A DNA stretch of 64,000 nucleotides from assembly GCF_024298865.1 (NCBI RefSeq), contig NZ_CP101161.1:1075227-1139226 (forward strand). The letters run 5' to 3'. Position 1 is the first letter of the stretch. Every line of letters starts with the position of its first letter. Source of the DNA: Halorarius halobius (GTDB lineage: Archaea; Halobacteriota; Halobacteria; Halobacteriales; Haloarculaceae). The translations under genes and the position numbers were made by a program. A model generated the notes under the pieces. That model was not told the origin of the DNA and ran no database searches. It was given only the letters and a program-made list of their open reading frames with translations. Shown one piece after another: positions 34,345 to 42,692 of the stretch.

Positions 34345-34901
34345 GTCGCTCGTACCCCGACAGGGTGGCCGGTCCCTACGACCCGCCGCCACACGAGTTC
34401 GAGGACGGTACCGGACGGACGGTGACCATCCGCGAGTTCGGCGGCGCCGACGCCCCCGTCGACGACGAGGGCGAGGCGCTCGTCGAGATGTACCGCGCGT
34501 TCGACCCCGAGGACCGCGCGCAGGGTATCCCGCCGGTCGACGAGACGAACATCCGCGAGTGGCTCGACGGCATCCTCGCCGAGGACTGTCTCAACGTCGT
34601 CGCGTGGCACGACGCCAGCGCAGTCGGCCACGCCACGCTCGTCCCCGACACGGGGGCGCCCGACGACGAGAGCGTGGCGTACGAACTCGCAATCTTCGTG
34701 CTCTCGGCGTACCAGGGCGCGGGCATCGGCACCCACCTGATGGCGGGACTGCTCGGCCTGGGTCGCGAGTCCGGCGTCGACCGCGTCTGGCTCACCGTCG
34801 AGCGGTGGAACCGTCCCGCGGTGGCGCTGTACGAGAACGTCGGCTTCGAGCAACTGGAGGACAGCGGCTTCGAACTGACGATGACCGCACGCCTGCAGTA
34901 G
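34341..34901 (+). CDS. GNAT family N-acetyltransferase
   Basis: The 186-residue protein has the acetyl-CoA-binding core: VAYELAIFVLSAYQGAGIGTHLM (motif A with Q-x-x-G-x-G, ~res 115-137) and GVDRVWLTVERWNRPAVALYENVGFEQ (motif B). The substrate is unknown; protein or small-molecule acetylation is possible. It overlaps the preceding Usp gene by 4 nt. In several haloarchaea Usp and GNAT genes are adjacent, suggesting a link between stress response and protein acetylation, an inference. Confidence 0.9.
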   Translation: MSRSYPDRVAGPYDPPPHEFEDGTGRTVTIREFGGADAPVDDEGEALVEMYRAFDPEDRAQGIPPVDETNIREWLDGILAEDCLNVVAWHDASAVGHATLVPDTGAPDDESVAYELAIFVLSAYQGAGIGTHLMAGLLGLGRESGVDRVWLTVERWNRPAVALYENVGFEQLEDSGFELTMTARLQ

Positions 34902-34920
34902 CGGCCGGCCGTCCGGCGTC

Positions 34921-36198
34921 CTATCGAGTCCGGACGTTCTCCCCGACGCCGGTGGGGACCGTCCACGCCTCTTCGTCCCGGTAGACGACGCGTCCCCTGA
35001 CCATCGTGAGTTCGGGGAACACGCCGCGGCGCCCCTCGAACGGCGTCCACTCGCAGTTCGTGTGCAGGTCCTCGCCACGTATCTCCCGGGCGGTTTCGGG
35101 GTCGACGAGGACGAGGTCGGCGTCCATCCCCTCGGCGACCCGACCCTTCCGGGGCAGGTCGAACACGGCGGCGGGGTTCGCGGCCGTCAAATCGCGGACG
35201 CGCTCGTAGCCCAGCCGTCCCTGTCTGGCCTCCTCCAGCAGGAGCGGCAGGGCCGTCTCGACGCCCGGCACGCCCGAGGGCGCGTCCCAGATGCCGGCGT
35301 CCTTTTCGGCGCGGGTGTGGGGCGCGTGGTCCGTCGCCACGATGTCGACGGTGCCGTCCGCGACCCGCTCGTAGACGGCCTCGCGGCGCCGTTCAGAGCG
35401 GAGCGGCGGGTTCATCCGGCCGTGTGTCCCCAACGCGCCGAGGTCGTCGCGCGACAGCAGGAGGTGGTGGGGCGTCACCTCGCAGGTGAGCCCGGCGTCG
35501 GCCGCGGCGTCGATGCCCTCCGGCGTCGAGGTGTGGGCGACGTGGACCTGCGCGTCCGTCTCGCCCGCGACATCGCCGGCGAGTTCGACCGCGGCGGCCT
35601 CCGCCTCGGCGGTGCGGAACGCGCTCCAGGCGTCGGCGTCGTCGCGCTCCCGGGCGCTGGCGTCGAACAGCGTCGCGTCCTCGGCGTGGACGGTGACGAC
35701 CACGTCCTCGCGGGCGGCCCGCTCGACGGCCTGCTCGAACAGGTCGCGGCCGATACCCATATCGCCCGTCGAGTCCGCGAGGAACACCTCGCCGAGCGCA
35801 AAGAGCGGGCGCTCGAACAGCGAGTCTGGGTCCCAGTCGGGCGTGACGCCGCCGTTCAGCCCGAAGTCGACAGTCGACGGGGCGGCGAGTTCGGCCTTCT
35901 CGTCGAACGCCGCCCCCGTCGTCGTCGGCGGGTCGGTGTTCGGCTGGTCGACGACCGTGGTGACGCCGCCGGCGGCGGCCGACCGCGACCCCGTCGCCCA
36001 CGTCTCCTTGTGCGGATACCCCGGTTCGCGGAAGTGGACGTGGGCGTCTATCATCCCTGGCAGGAGCAGTTTCCCCGACGCGTCGACGACCTCGCCGTCG
36101 TCGGCCGCGAAGCCCTCCCCGACGGCGACGATCCGTTCGCCCTCGACGCGGACGTCGCGGACCCGGCCGTCCGCGAGTTCGGCGTTGCGGATGAGCAT
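34921..36198 (-). CDS. pyrC: Dihydroorotase
   Basis: The 425-residue amidohydrolase closes carbamoyl aspartate to dihydroorotate in pyrimidine synthesis. Metal ligands are visible: GMIDAHVHFREPG (HxH, ~res 48-60), TVHAEDATLF and HVAHTSTPEGI (bridging region His residues) and ATDHAPH with the catalytic Asp. The family-type Lys-containing segment is replaced by a haloarchaeal variant, so the bridging carbamate is not certain. The ATG at 36198 lies ~28 nt after the AAAA tract at 36225-36228 (TTTT on this strand). pyrD is encoded at 15355. Confidence 0.95.
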   Translation of the reverse strand: MLIRNAELADGRVRDVRVEGERIVAVGEGFAADDGEVVDASGKLLLPGMIDAHVHFREPGYPHKETWATGSRSAAAGGVTTVVDQPNTDPPTTTGAAFDEKAELAAPSTVDFGLNGGVTPDWDPDSLFERPLFALGEVFLADSTGDMGIGRDLFEQAVERAAREDVVVTVHAEDATLFDASARERDDADAWSAFRTAEAEAAAVELAGDVAGETDAQVHVAHTSTPEGIDAAADAGLTCEVTPHHLLLSRDDLGALGTHGRMNPPLRSERRREAVYERVADGTVDIVATDHAPHTRAEKDAGIWDAPSGVPGVETALPLLLEEARQGRLGYERVRDLTAANPAAVFDLPRKGRVAEGMDADLVLVDPETAREIRGEDLHTNCEWTPFEGRRGVFPELTMVRGRVVYRDEEAWTVPTGVGENVRTR

Positions 36199-36224
36199 GC
36201 CGTCCGTCGGCCGCAGGCGGACGT

Positions 36225-36228
36225 AAAA
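36225..36228 (-). promoter_or_regulatory. Promoter box of pyrC
   Basis: GTTTTACG on the minus strand is centred ~28 nt before the ATG. On the opposite strand GCTCTTTGCC near 36240-36249 similarly precedes the small membrane-protein gene at 36270. Confidence 0.45.
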
Positions 36229-36269
36229 CCCGTGGGAACGCTCTTTGCCCCGGACGTCGCACGCCCGGC

Positions 36270-36473
36270 GTGAACCTGCTCGCGTACGGGCTCGCCGCGA
36301 CCGCGTGGGGGCTGTTGCTGGTCGCGGCGCCCGGGCTGGTGGACCGGCTCTGGTCGCTGACGAGCCCAAACGCTCCTGGTCTCGACGACTGGGGTCGGCT
36401 TCTGTTTCGGGTCGTCGGGGCCGTCCTGCTGGCCGTCGGCCTCCTGCTCGCCGGCTACGCCGTCTTGGGGTGA
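36270..36473 (+). CDS. Small two-TM membrane protein (67 aa)
   Basis: A GTG start gives MNLLAYGLAATAWGLLLVAAPGLVDRLW followed by a second hydrophobic helix LFRVVGAVLLAVGLLLAGYAVLG. It is typical of small, poorly characterised haloarchaeal membrane proteins. The gene is divergent from pyrC and ends 1 nt before the stop of the lipoate-ligase-like gene, tail-to-tail. Confidence 0.65.
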   Translation: MNLLAYGLAATAWGLLLVAAPGLVDRLWSLTSPNAPGLDDWGRLLFRVVGAVLLAVGLLLAGYAVLG

Positions 36474-36474
36474 C

Positions 36475-37152
36475 TCATCGGACCCGCTCGACGGTCGCCT
36501 CGCGGTCCCCGACGAGCGCGTCCTCGACGGCGCGGGCGACCGTCTCCGGGTCGGCGTCGCCGCCCGCACGGGCGACGCTCCCCACGGAGTCAGGGTCGAA
36601 CGGGACCTCGAGTGCGTCGTACACCGGGTCGAGCACGTCGGCGACGGCGTCGTGGTCGCGGACGACGACGACCCCCGCGGTGGACGCGGCGCCGCGGCCG
36701 ACCCGCTGGGCGATGCCGACTATCTTCCCCGCGGCCGACAGCGAGTGGTCGCCCGGGCAGAACGCCGCCGGTGGCTCGCCCCGGTCGGCGTCGACGCCCA
36801 CCGTTTCGAGTGCGCGCTCCAGGTCGGCGACGGCGGCGTCGTAGCGGGCGTCGAGTCCCTGGCGCACGTCGTCGACCGGTTCGACGCGGACGAACGCGAC
36901 GGTACTCCCGGTGTACGCGACGGCGCGGCCGCCGACGCGCCGCTCGTGGACCGGGAACCCCCTGGACTCGGCGGCCGCGCGGGCGTCGTCGTAGCCGTCC
37001 GCGCGGGCGTCGCGGCGCCCGACTGCGAGATGCTGGTGTGGCGTCCACGCGCGGACGACCGGGTCGCCCGTCTCCCGAACGTCCGCCTGGAGCGTGGCGG
37101 TCACCTCGCGGTCCGCCGCGATGGAGTCGGTCCGGCCCCGGAGGATGCGCAT
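36475..37152 (-). CDS. Lipoate--protein ligase A family protein
   Basis: The 225-residue protein shows the biotin/lipoate transferase fold: VHERRVGGRAVAYTGSTVAFVRVE (~res 69-92) matches the RRxxGGG-x-V nucleotide/lipoyl loop and SAAGKIVGIAQRVGRGA carries the catalytic Lys of the KI(A)GxAQ motif. It may attach lipoate or octanoate to E2/GcvH proteins, but it is shorter than E. coli LplA and lacks the C-terminal accessory domain. Haloarchaea have such single-domain enzymes. The ATG at 37152 fits the MRILRGR start. Confidence 0.85.
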   Translation of the reverse strand: MRILRGRTDSIAADREVTATLQADVRETGDPVVRAWTPHQHLAVGRRDARADGYDDARAAAESRGFPVHERRVGGRAVAYTGSTVAFVRVEPVDDVRQGLDARYDAAVADLERALETVGVDADRGEPPAAFCPGDHSLSAAGKIVGIAQRVGRGAASTAGVVVVRDHDAVADVLDPVYDALEVPFDPDSVGSVARAGGDADPETVARAVEDALVGDREATVERVR

Positions 37153-37203
37153 GCGTCGACTCGGGGACGACGCGGCTAAAGGCTCTCGTCTCCTCGTGTC
37201 CGC

Positions 37204-38043
37204 ATGGTCACGCTGGCGGGCGAGGTGGTCGGCCGGTACGAGCGGTTCTCGCTGTACAACTCGCCGTACTCGGCCCACGACCGGGGCCGCGCGGTCGACC
37301 TCTACCCCGGTGAGAACGGCGGTCCCGCGCCCTCACCCGTGGCGGGGGAGGTGCTCGACACCCGGACGGTACGGTGTCCGCCGAAGGCGTACGCCGTCGA
37401 CGAGGACCACCTGATACTCGTCGACTGTGGCGACGTCGTCGCGCGAATCCTGCACGTCGACCCGGGCGTCGAGGCCGGGGACGAGGTCGCCGTCGGGGAG
37501 TCGCTCGGCACGCTCGTCCGCTCGGGGTTCTTCGGGCAGTGGGTCGACGACCACCTCCACGTCGGGTTCCGCGACCCCGACCAGAACCCGTATCGCGCGT
37601 CGGGGTCGCTCCCGCTTGCGCTGGGCGTCGACGTCGCGGGCGTCGCGTGGGACGGCCGGGGGACGGTCGTGGAGACGGGGCCGACCCACGCGCTGCTGGA
37701 CGCTCCCGTCTCGAACCGGGCGGGGTTCGTCGCACTCGCCAGCGACGAGGGGGTGCCGCTGGACGGCGGTCTCGCCCACTACGGGGGTGGCGGGACGCTC
37801 GCGCCCCACGACGGGCCGGTGTCGCTTCTCGGAACCGAGGTCGGGACGGCGACCGGCGGGGACGTGGCGTGGCACGACGTGGGCGTGTGGGCGAACGACC
37901 ACCGGGCGACGGGGCTGTCGCTGTTCGCCTCGCGGGTCGCGTTCGGCGCGAAACTCGTCTTCCACGAGGGCCACCAGTTCGAGGCCGGCGACGACGTGCG
38001 GGTGCGAATCGACGCGACGGGCGAGCCGATTCGGCTCGGCTGA
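37204..38043 (+). CDS. M23/LytM-like domain protein, no signal peptide (279 aa)
   Basis: The N-terminal half resembles the LytM/M23 metallopeptidase fold: SPYSAHDRGRAVDLYPGENGG (His and Asp ligands, ~res 21-41), SPVAGEVLDTR, the HVDPGVEAGDEVAVGESLG stretch typical of the lipoyl-like beta-hairpins, and DDHLHVGFRDP (HxH, ~res 115-125). There is no signal peptide, which is odd because archaea lack murein; a cytoplasmic or non-peptidase role is possible. The C-terminal half (~res 150-279) is strand-rich and unknown. It is divergent from the lipoate-ligase gene. Confidence 0.7.
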   Translation: MVTLAGEVVGRYERFSLYNSPYSAHDRGRAVDLYPGENGGPAPSPVAGEVLDTRTVRCPPKAYAVDEDHLILVDCGDVVARILHVDPGVEAGDEVAVGESLGTLVRSGFFGQWVDDHLHVGFRDPDQNPYRASGSLPLALGVDVAGVAWDGRGTVVETGPTHALLDAPVSNRAGFVALASDEGVPLDGGLAHYGGGGTLAPHDGPVSLLGTEVGTATGGDVAWHDVGVWANDHRATGLSLFASRVAFGAKLVFHEGHQFEAGDDVRVRIDATGEPIRLG

Positions 38044-38093
38044 CGGCGCCGCCGCTGGTGGGGTGGCGTCGGTCGAGAGACGGCGGCCCTCGG

Positions 38094-38405
38094 TCAGGCG
38101 GCGACCGTGTCGTCGGGGTCCGGGGTGCGGACGTACAGCGAGTAGACGATGAAGCCGAACCCGAGCGCGGTGAGCAGGCTCTGGGCGAGCACCCCGGCCA
38201 CGAGGTCCGCGCCGAGCAACTGGTGGACGCCGCCGCCCACCAGGAACCCGGCGGTGAGCAGGCCGAACCCGAGCGCCAGGCTCCCGAGCACCTCGCCGCC
38301 GGTCCGCCGGTAGGCGCGGTACGTCAGGTGCGTGACGAGGCCGCCGAGCACCAGCACCACCGCGTTGGTCACGACGAGCAACAGCACTATCAGTCCAGTC
38401 TCCAT
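38094..38405 (-). CDS. Small membrane protein, DUF7521-like (103 aa)
   Basis: Three hydrophobic segments (GLIVLLLVVTNAVVLVLGGLV; LGSLALGFGLLTAGFLVGGGV; LLTALGFGFIVYSLYV) and a short charged tail PDPDDTVAA. The pattern matches a haloarchaeal membrane family recalled as DUF7521. The ATG at 38405 was chosen; a GTG at 38414 is in frame. Function unknown. Confidence 0.72.
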   Translation of the reverse strand: METGLIVLLLVVTNAVVLVLGGLVTHLTYRAYRRTGGEVLGSLALGFGLLTAGFLVGGGVHQLLGADLVAGVLAQSLLTALGFGFIVYSLYVRTPDPDDTVAA

Positions 38406-38456
38406 GTGAATCACTCCGGCGGGGATGCCGGACGGTACGTGAATCGGCTCACCCCC

Positions 38457-39032
38457 TCACCCGAGGATGAGCCGGAGCACGCGGTTGTTCTTGACGAACT
38501 CGGTCTGTTCGAGGTAGGCGTCGACGCCGAGGATGCGGCCGGCACCGACGGCACCGAGGCCGAACAGCAGGGCGGCGTACACGAGGTGGTCGTCGACGAC
38601 CCAGCCGTGGGCGACGGGCAGGCCCTGCATCAGGCCGCCGGTGAGGCTCGCCGCCCAGAACATCATCATCATGACGGCGCCCCAGAACGCGTTCCAGCGC
38701 ACCAAGGCACCGAGGATGAGCCCGAGGCCCGTCAGGGTCAGCCCCCACATCACGAGGATGTCGACGAGCGGACTCCCGGCCATCGCGGTGAACGCGGCGG
38801 TGAACGGGTTGCCCTCGGGGATGGCGTTGGCGAGGAACCCCGCGGCCGTCCAGTTGTCGCTGGGGTCGGCGTTCAGGTAGGTGACGAGCTTGGTGAGTCC
38901 GCCCTGCAGGAGGACCCAGCCCATCACCACGCGCATCGAGACCAGCGCGTAGCCGATCCAGTGCTCGGAGTACTCGAAGGTCGTCTCACGGCCGAAGATT
39001 TCGGCGTTCAGTTCCCGGGTCGTTGTGGACAT
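38457..39032 (-). CDS. DoxX/DoxD family membrane protein (191 aa)
   Basis: Four transmembrane helices are seen: ALVSMRVVMGWVLLQGGLTKL, LVDILVMWGLTLTGLGLILGALV, FWGAVMMMMFWAASL and HLVYAALLFGLGAVG. The helix-1 motif RVVMGWVLLQGGLTKL is the DoxX signature. Members are related to the thiosulfate:quinone oxidoreductase subunit DoxD of Acidianus, but most haloarchaeal forms have no known activity. The start MSTTTRELNAEIFGRETTFEYSE is clear from the cytoplasmic N-terminus. Confidence 0.88.
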   Translation of the reverse strand: MSTTTRELNAEIFGRETTFEYSEHWIGYALVSMRVVMGWVLLQGGLTKLVTYLNADPSDNWTAAGFLANAIPEGNPFTAAFTAMAGSPLVDILVMWGLTLTGLGLILGALVRWNAFWGAVMMMMFWAASLTGGLMQGLPVAHGWVVDDHLVYAALLFGLGAVGAGRILGVDAYLEQTEFVKNNRVLRLILG

Positions 39033-39149
39033 CGGTTGGCACCTCTACAGTTACAGGTTCGACGCCGTGGTACTTCAAGCGGGAATCCGCGTCCCAGCAA
39101 CTGAGAACCGGGGCGACACACCTTTCCGGCGCGGGGTCCAGGCAGGGGT

Positions 39150-39236
39150 ATGGACCGGCAACAGGTACTCGCCCTGCTGATGGTGGCCCTGATGGTGTTC
39201 TCGTCGGTGGCGTACGTCGCCTCGTTCGTCTTCTAG
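39150..39236 (+). CDS. Single-TM mini-protein (28 aa)
   Basis: The ORF gives MDRQQVLALLMVALMVFSSV then AYVASFVF. A charged N-terminus followed by one hydrophobic helix matches very short conserved haloarchaeal membrane proteins. Its TAG overlaps the TAG of the helicase gene on the other strand. Confidence 0.55.
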   Translation: MDRQQVLALLMVALMVFSSVAYVASFVF

Positions 39237-40981
39237 TTCCCCCAGACGTCGCCGAGCGGGTGGTCGTCGAGTGACGCCTGCCCGCCCGAGGCGTCGTCGC
39301 TTCCGCTCGCGTACGACCGTCCGCGTGACGACCCGCGAGCGTCCGCGACCGCCGCGCCGGGGTCGAACGCCGGCAACTCGGGCGCCTGCATCTGGTCGAC
39401 CTGGTCGCGGAACCAGTCGGGCATGTCGTGGCGCGCACGCTCGAACAGGTCCAGCAGCGACGAGTCCGCGAGATACGTCGCGCCGTGGTCGTCGGGTGCC
39501 CGAACCACCCGGCCGGCGGCCTGGATGACCGTCCGCAGGGCGGTCCGGTAGTACCAGCCCCACTGGTCGTCCTCCAGTCGGCGCGCGACCCGCGAGTCGC
39601 GGGTGTTCGGGTACGGCGCCTTGCACAGCACCTGCCAGCGACAGAGGTCGCCCTTCAAATCGAGCGCCTCCTCCATCTTCACGGAGACGAACACGTCGGC
39701 ACCGTCCGACTGCTTCCAGCCGCGGAGCGCGGCGTCGCGGCTGTCGGAGTCGTGGCTCCGGACCCGCGGGCCGACGCCGAACTCCTCGAGCAGCTCAGTC
39801 AGCCGTTCGGCGATGGCGTAGCTGTGGGCGTGTATCAGCCCCTTCTCGTCGGGGTGGCGGGCCATCAGCCGGACGACCGTCCGAGCGAGCTCCGGCAGGG
39901 TGTCGTCGCGGTGCTCGTAGGTCATCTTCCCACAGGTCACGTCGTACAGCGGGCGGTTCTCGACGGGGAACGTGTGGGGCACGTCGACGAGCGCGACGGT
40001 GTCGGGGTCCAGCCCCGAACTCCGGCAGAACGCGTCCTTGTTCAGGATGGTCGCCGACAGCAGGGCGAACTTGTTGCCCCGGTCCCAGACCGTGTGGTGG
40101 AGATAGCGGGCGGGGTCCATCGGCTTGACCGTCACCGCGGTCCCTGCGCCGTCCGGCTGGTCGACCACCCACGTCGTCGGGCTGTCGGGGTCGCGGGCGT
40201 CTTCGAGGAACCACTGGAGTTCCCGCGTGAGTTCGGCGAGGCGGTCGCGCTCGGCCACCTCCGACCGCGACAGCTCCACCTTCGAGCGGAGTTCCTCCTG
40301 GCGGCGGCCACACACCCGGAGCAGTCGCTCGGCGTACCCTTCCACGTCGGTCAGACCGTCTATGTCGGGCGGTTCGCAGGCGTCCCACACCGGCACCCGG
40401 CCGGGCGAGAGGTCGATGGTCGCGTACATCTCGGCCCACTCCGCGAGGCCGTGGGCCTCGTCGACGACGACGACGTCGCGTTTTCCGAACACGTCCGACC
40501 CGGCGGTCTGCATGAAGTACGCGAGCGTCATCGCGGCGATGTTTCGGTTGGAGGCGATGGCGCGGTCCGAGAAGTACGGACAGCGGTGTTTCTGGGGGCA
40601 GTCGAACCCCCGTTCGCGGGCGCAGGGCGCCTGCGTGACTGGCGTGTCCGTCTCGCCGGGCAGGATGCAGTCGTAGTTGGGCTTTCCGCGGATGACGCTC
40701 AAATCTTCGAGCAGGTCGTCGCTGGCCACGTCGTCGAGTTGCGACACCTGTGGGGTGGTGTAGTAGGCGCCGTACGACTCGACGTGGTCCGTCTCGCCGG
40801 GGGTTCTCGCACAGCCGGCGATGGCCCGCGCGAGGAGGGACTTGCCGCTCCCCGTGGGGGCACGCACCAGCACCACGTCGTTGCCCGCCTCGAACGCCTC
40901 GCGGATGTCCGCGAGCGCCTGCTCCTGGGCACCACGGAAGGAAGGGGCGGGGAACTGCTCCGTAATCTGGGCGGGCTTCAC
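39233..40981 (-). CDS. Fe-S DEAH-box helicase, XPD/DinG (Rad3) superfamily
   Basis: The 582-residue superfamily 2 helicase carries motif I VRAPTGSGKSLLARA (~res 28-42), motif II VVVVDEAHGLAEW and a four-cysteine cluster (DCILPG...APCARERGFDCPQKHRCPYF) that ligates the [4Fe-4S] of XPD, DinG and FancJ-type enzymes. Motif VI is represented by RTVIQAAGRVVRAPDDHG. It should unwind DNA 5' to 3' in repair or recombination. The GTG at 40981 (MKPAQITEQFPAPSFRGAQ) fits the family N-terminus. The open frame continues ~450 codons upstream, but that part is the antisense of the neighbouring repeat gene. Confidence 0.9.
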   Translation of the reverse strand: MKPAQITEQFPAPSFRGAQEQALADIREAFEAGNDVVLVRAPTGSGKSLLARAIAGCARTPGETDHVESYGAYYTTPQVSQLDDVASDDLLEDLSVIRGKPNYDCILPGETDTPVTQAPCARERGFDCPQKHRCPYFSDRAIASNRNIAAMTLAYFMQTAGSDVFGKRDVVVVDEAHGLAEWAEMYATIDLSPGRVPVWDACEPPDIDGLTDVEGYAERLLRVCGRRQEELRSKVELSRSEVAERDRLAELTRELQWFLEDARDPDSPTTWVVDQPDGAGTAVTVKPMDPARYLHHTVWDRGNKFALLSATILNKDAFCRSSGLDPDTVALVDVPHTFPVENRPLYDVTCGKMTYEHRDDTLPELARTVVRLMARHPDEKGLIHAHSYAIAERLTELLEEFGVGPRVRSHDSDSRDAALRGWKQSDGADVFVSVKMEEALDLKGDLCRWQVLCKAPYPNTRDSRVARRLEDDQWGWYYRTALRTVIQAAGRVVRAPDDHGATYLADSSLLDLFERARHDMPDWFRDQVDQMQAPELPAFDPGAAVADARGSSRGRSYASGSDDASGGQASLDDHPLGDVWGN

Positions 40982-41150
40982 ACCCCGAGCAAGCGAGCCG
41001 TCGGGCGTAAACGCTCCGGTCGCCGGCCCGACCTTTCGAGTCGTGAAACGCGACCCACCGTTTATAGGCCGGGCGACGCAGTCCGCGCCAGGTTCGTCCG
41101 GGCTGACCGTCTCTCGCACGGCTTCGACGGACGACACACGAGGGGAACCC

Positions 41151-42095
41151 ATGAGTGACACACCGTACACGAACGCTATCGTTCCTGCCCTCGCCGTCGC
41201 CCTGCTTCTGGGTTTCGGCGTCGTCGGCAACCCCGGACTCGGGGTACTGGCCGACACGGTCTCACCGGGCGGCGACGCGACGCCCGAACCGACGCCCGAC
41301 GGGGCGAGTGAAGCGACTCCCGCCGGGAGCGCACCCGAGCGTGCAGAGTCGGCCGCCGCCGACGAGTCGGTCGACGCCGTGAGCGACGGGGACCCGCTCC
41401 GCTCGGACGACGCACGGGAAACTCCGGAGGACCCGGGCGAGGAGATAACCCGCGTGTTCGAACCGGATGACGGGACGGAAGCCGGCACGGAAGAGCCCGA
41501 CCTGTCGTTGCTCTCACCCGACAGTTCGCTAGCGGCCACCCTGCGGGGGCCGATGTACATGCTCACCAGCCAGCAGAGCACGCTGGCGACCACCCTGCAG
41601 GCGACCGACGACACCGTCCGGAGCGTCGGCGACACGACCACGGACGCAGTCGGTGACGGCACCGAGGCCGTGGCGAACGGTGAGGCGCCGACCGAGGGGG
41701 TCGACGAGGTGAGCGACGACGCCGCGAACGCCACCGACGACGCGACCGACGCGGTGGACGACACCGCGGACGACACCACCGAGGGGGTCGGCGAGACGGT
41801 CGACGACACCACCGACGACGCGACCGACGCCGTGGACGACGCCACGGGCGGCGCGACGAACGAGACGACGGACACGGTCGACGAGACGGTCGACGACACG
41901 ACGGATACGGTGGAGAACACGACGGACTCGACCACCGATACGGTCGACGACACGACGAATTCGACGACGGACGCGGTCGACGACACCACCGACGCGGTCA
42001 CCAACACGACGGAGTCGACGACGGACGCGCTGACCGGCGACGACTCGACGGAGGACTCGACCAACTCGACGGACGGCGACGACGGCCTGCTGTAG
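41151..42095 (+). CDS. Secreted/anchored Asp-Thr-rich repeat protein (314 aa)
   Basis: An N-terminal hydrophobic segment (IVPALAVALLLGFGVVGNPGLGVL, ~res 10-33) suggests export. Then follows a Pro/Glu/Ala-rich acidic stretch and, from ~res 170, a quasi-regular repeat of about 7-11 residues such as TDAVDDTTD, TDTVDDTTN and TEAVANGEA, with hydrophobic Val every 7-11 positions. This is the pattern of long amphipathic helices as in LEA-like or apolipophorin proteins. No family was recognised. It is divergent from the helicase gene across ~170 bp. Its D/T-codon bias differs from most neighbours. Confidence 0.8.
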   Translation: MSDTPYTNAIVPALAVALLLGFGVVGNPGLGVLADTVSPGGDATPEPTPDGASEATPAGSAPERAESAAADESVDAVSDGDPLRSDDARETPEDPGEEITRVFEPDDGTEAGTEEPDLSLLSPDSSLAATLRGPMYMLTSQQSTLATTLQATDDTVRSVGDTTTDAVGDGTEAVANGEAPTEGVDEVSDDAANATDDATDAVDDTADDTTEGVGETVDDTTDDATDAVDDATGGATNETTDTVDETVDDTTDTVENTTDSTTDTVDDTTNSTTDAVDDTTDAVTNTTESTTDALTGDDSTEDSTNSTDGDDGLL

Positions 42096-42302
42096 CTACT
42101 GTTCGTCCAGTGCGGCCACGTCCTCGCCGGTCGCGTCGTCCGGCAGTTCCTCGATACAGTCGTAGCAGAGCAGGAACTCCGAGCCGTCGGCCAACTCGAG
42201 CGCGAGCCCCTCCGCCTCGTCGCCGCCGAACGACCAGAGGTTCGCGATGCCGCCGGCGATGCGCACGCGCCGCCCACAGCCGTCACACGGCTCGGTCGCC
42301 AT
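42096..42302 (-). CDS. Small zinc-binding protein, DUF7561-like (68 aa)
   Basis: Two CxxC pairs (EPCDGCGRRV at ~res 6 and LLCYDCIEEL at ~res 45) with an acidic interior (SFGGDEAEGLALELADG) form a treble-clef/zinc-ribbon. It is a haloarchaea-restricted small protein family (number from memory) of unknown function. It converges on the repeat-protein gene with no gap between the stop codons. Confidence 0.78.
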   Translation of the reverse strand: MATEPCDGCGRRVRIAGGIANLWSFGGDEAEGLALELADGSEFLLCYDCIEELPDDATGEDVAALDEQ

Positions 42303-42343
42303 GCTCCGCGTTGGGAGCGGCGCCTCAAGACGCTACCGACCGG

Positions 42344-42559
42344 TCATCGGAAGCCGGGCGGGTTGACGAACAGCGCGTCGGCCATCGCGGCCGCGCCACA
42401 GACAGACGCGAACAGCATCGCCTCCGGGAACGCGGCCAGGTCGCTCGCGCCGACGGCGAACGCGAGGGGGATGACCACGAAGACGAGGTCGTACCGCGAC
42501 GGCGGCCCCCCGGTCGTCGTCTCGCTCGCTCGGGCTTCGATGGGGTTCGGTGCTGACAC
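42344..42559 (-). CDS. Small membrane protein (71 aa)
   Basis: The ORF has two hydrophobic segments: RYDLVFVVIPLAFAVGA and EAMLFASVCGAAAMADALFV. The short polar N-terminal part (SAPNPIEARASETTTGG) looks cytoplasmic. A GTG start at 42559 was chosen over 42601. The family is a haloarchaeal hypothetical; function unknown. Confidence 0.68.
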   Translation of the reverse strand: MSAPNPIEARASETTTGGPPSRYDLVFVVIPLAFAVGASDLAAFPEAMLFASVCGAAAMADALFVNPPGFR

Positions 42560-42660
42560 GACAGGACATCTCCACCCGACGGTACCGGACGCGGTCGCCA
42601 AAAACTAACCCCGTCACTCGAAGTGACCACGATATAATTTCTCTATAACTTATACAGCGC

Positions 42661-42669
42661 GATTTTATG
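42661..42669 (+). promoter_or_regulatory. Promoter box of the YkgJ-type gene
   Basis: GATTTTATG is centred ~28 nt before the ATG at 42693, within an AT-rich divergent region (42631-42670) also containing ATATAATTT and TATAACTTATAC, likely elements for the opposite gene. Confidence 0.5.
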
Positions 42670-42692
42670 CGCAATGGTATCGTCTATCGCGT

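Noticed and set aside
40982..42328. Upstream extension of the helicase frame and Ser/Thr-rich ORF
   Set aside because: This part is antisense to the Asp/Thr repeat gene; the helicase N-terminus begins at GTG 40981.
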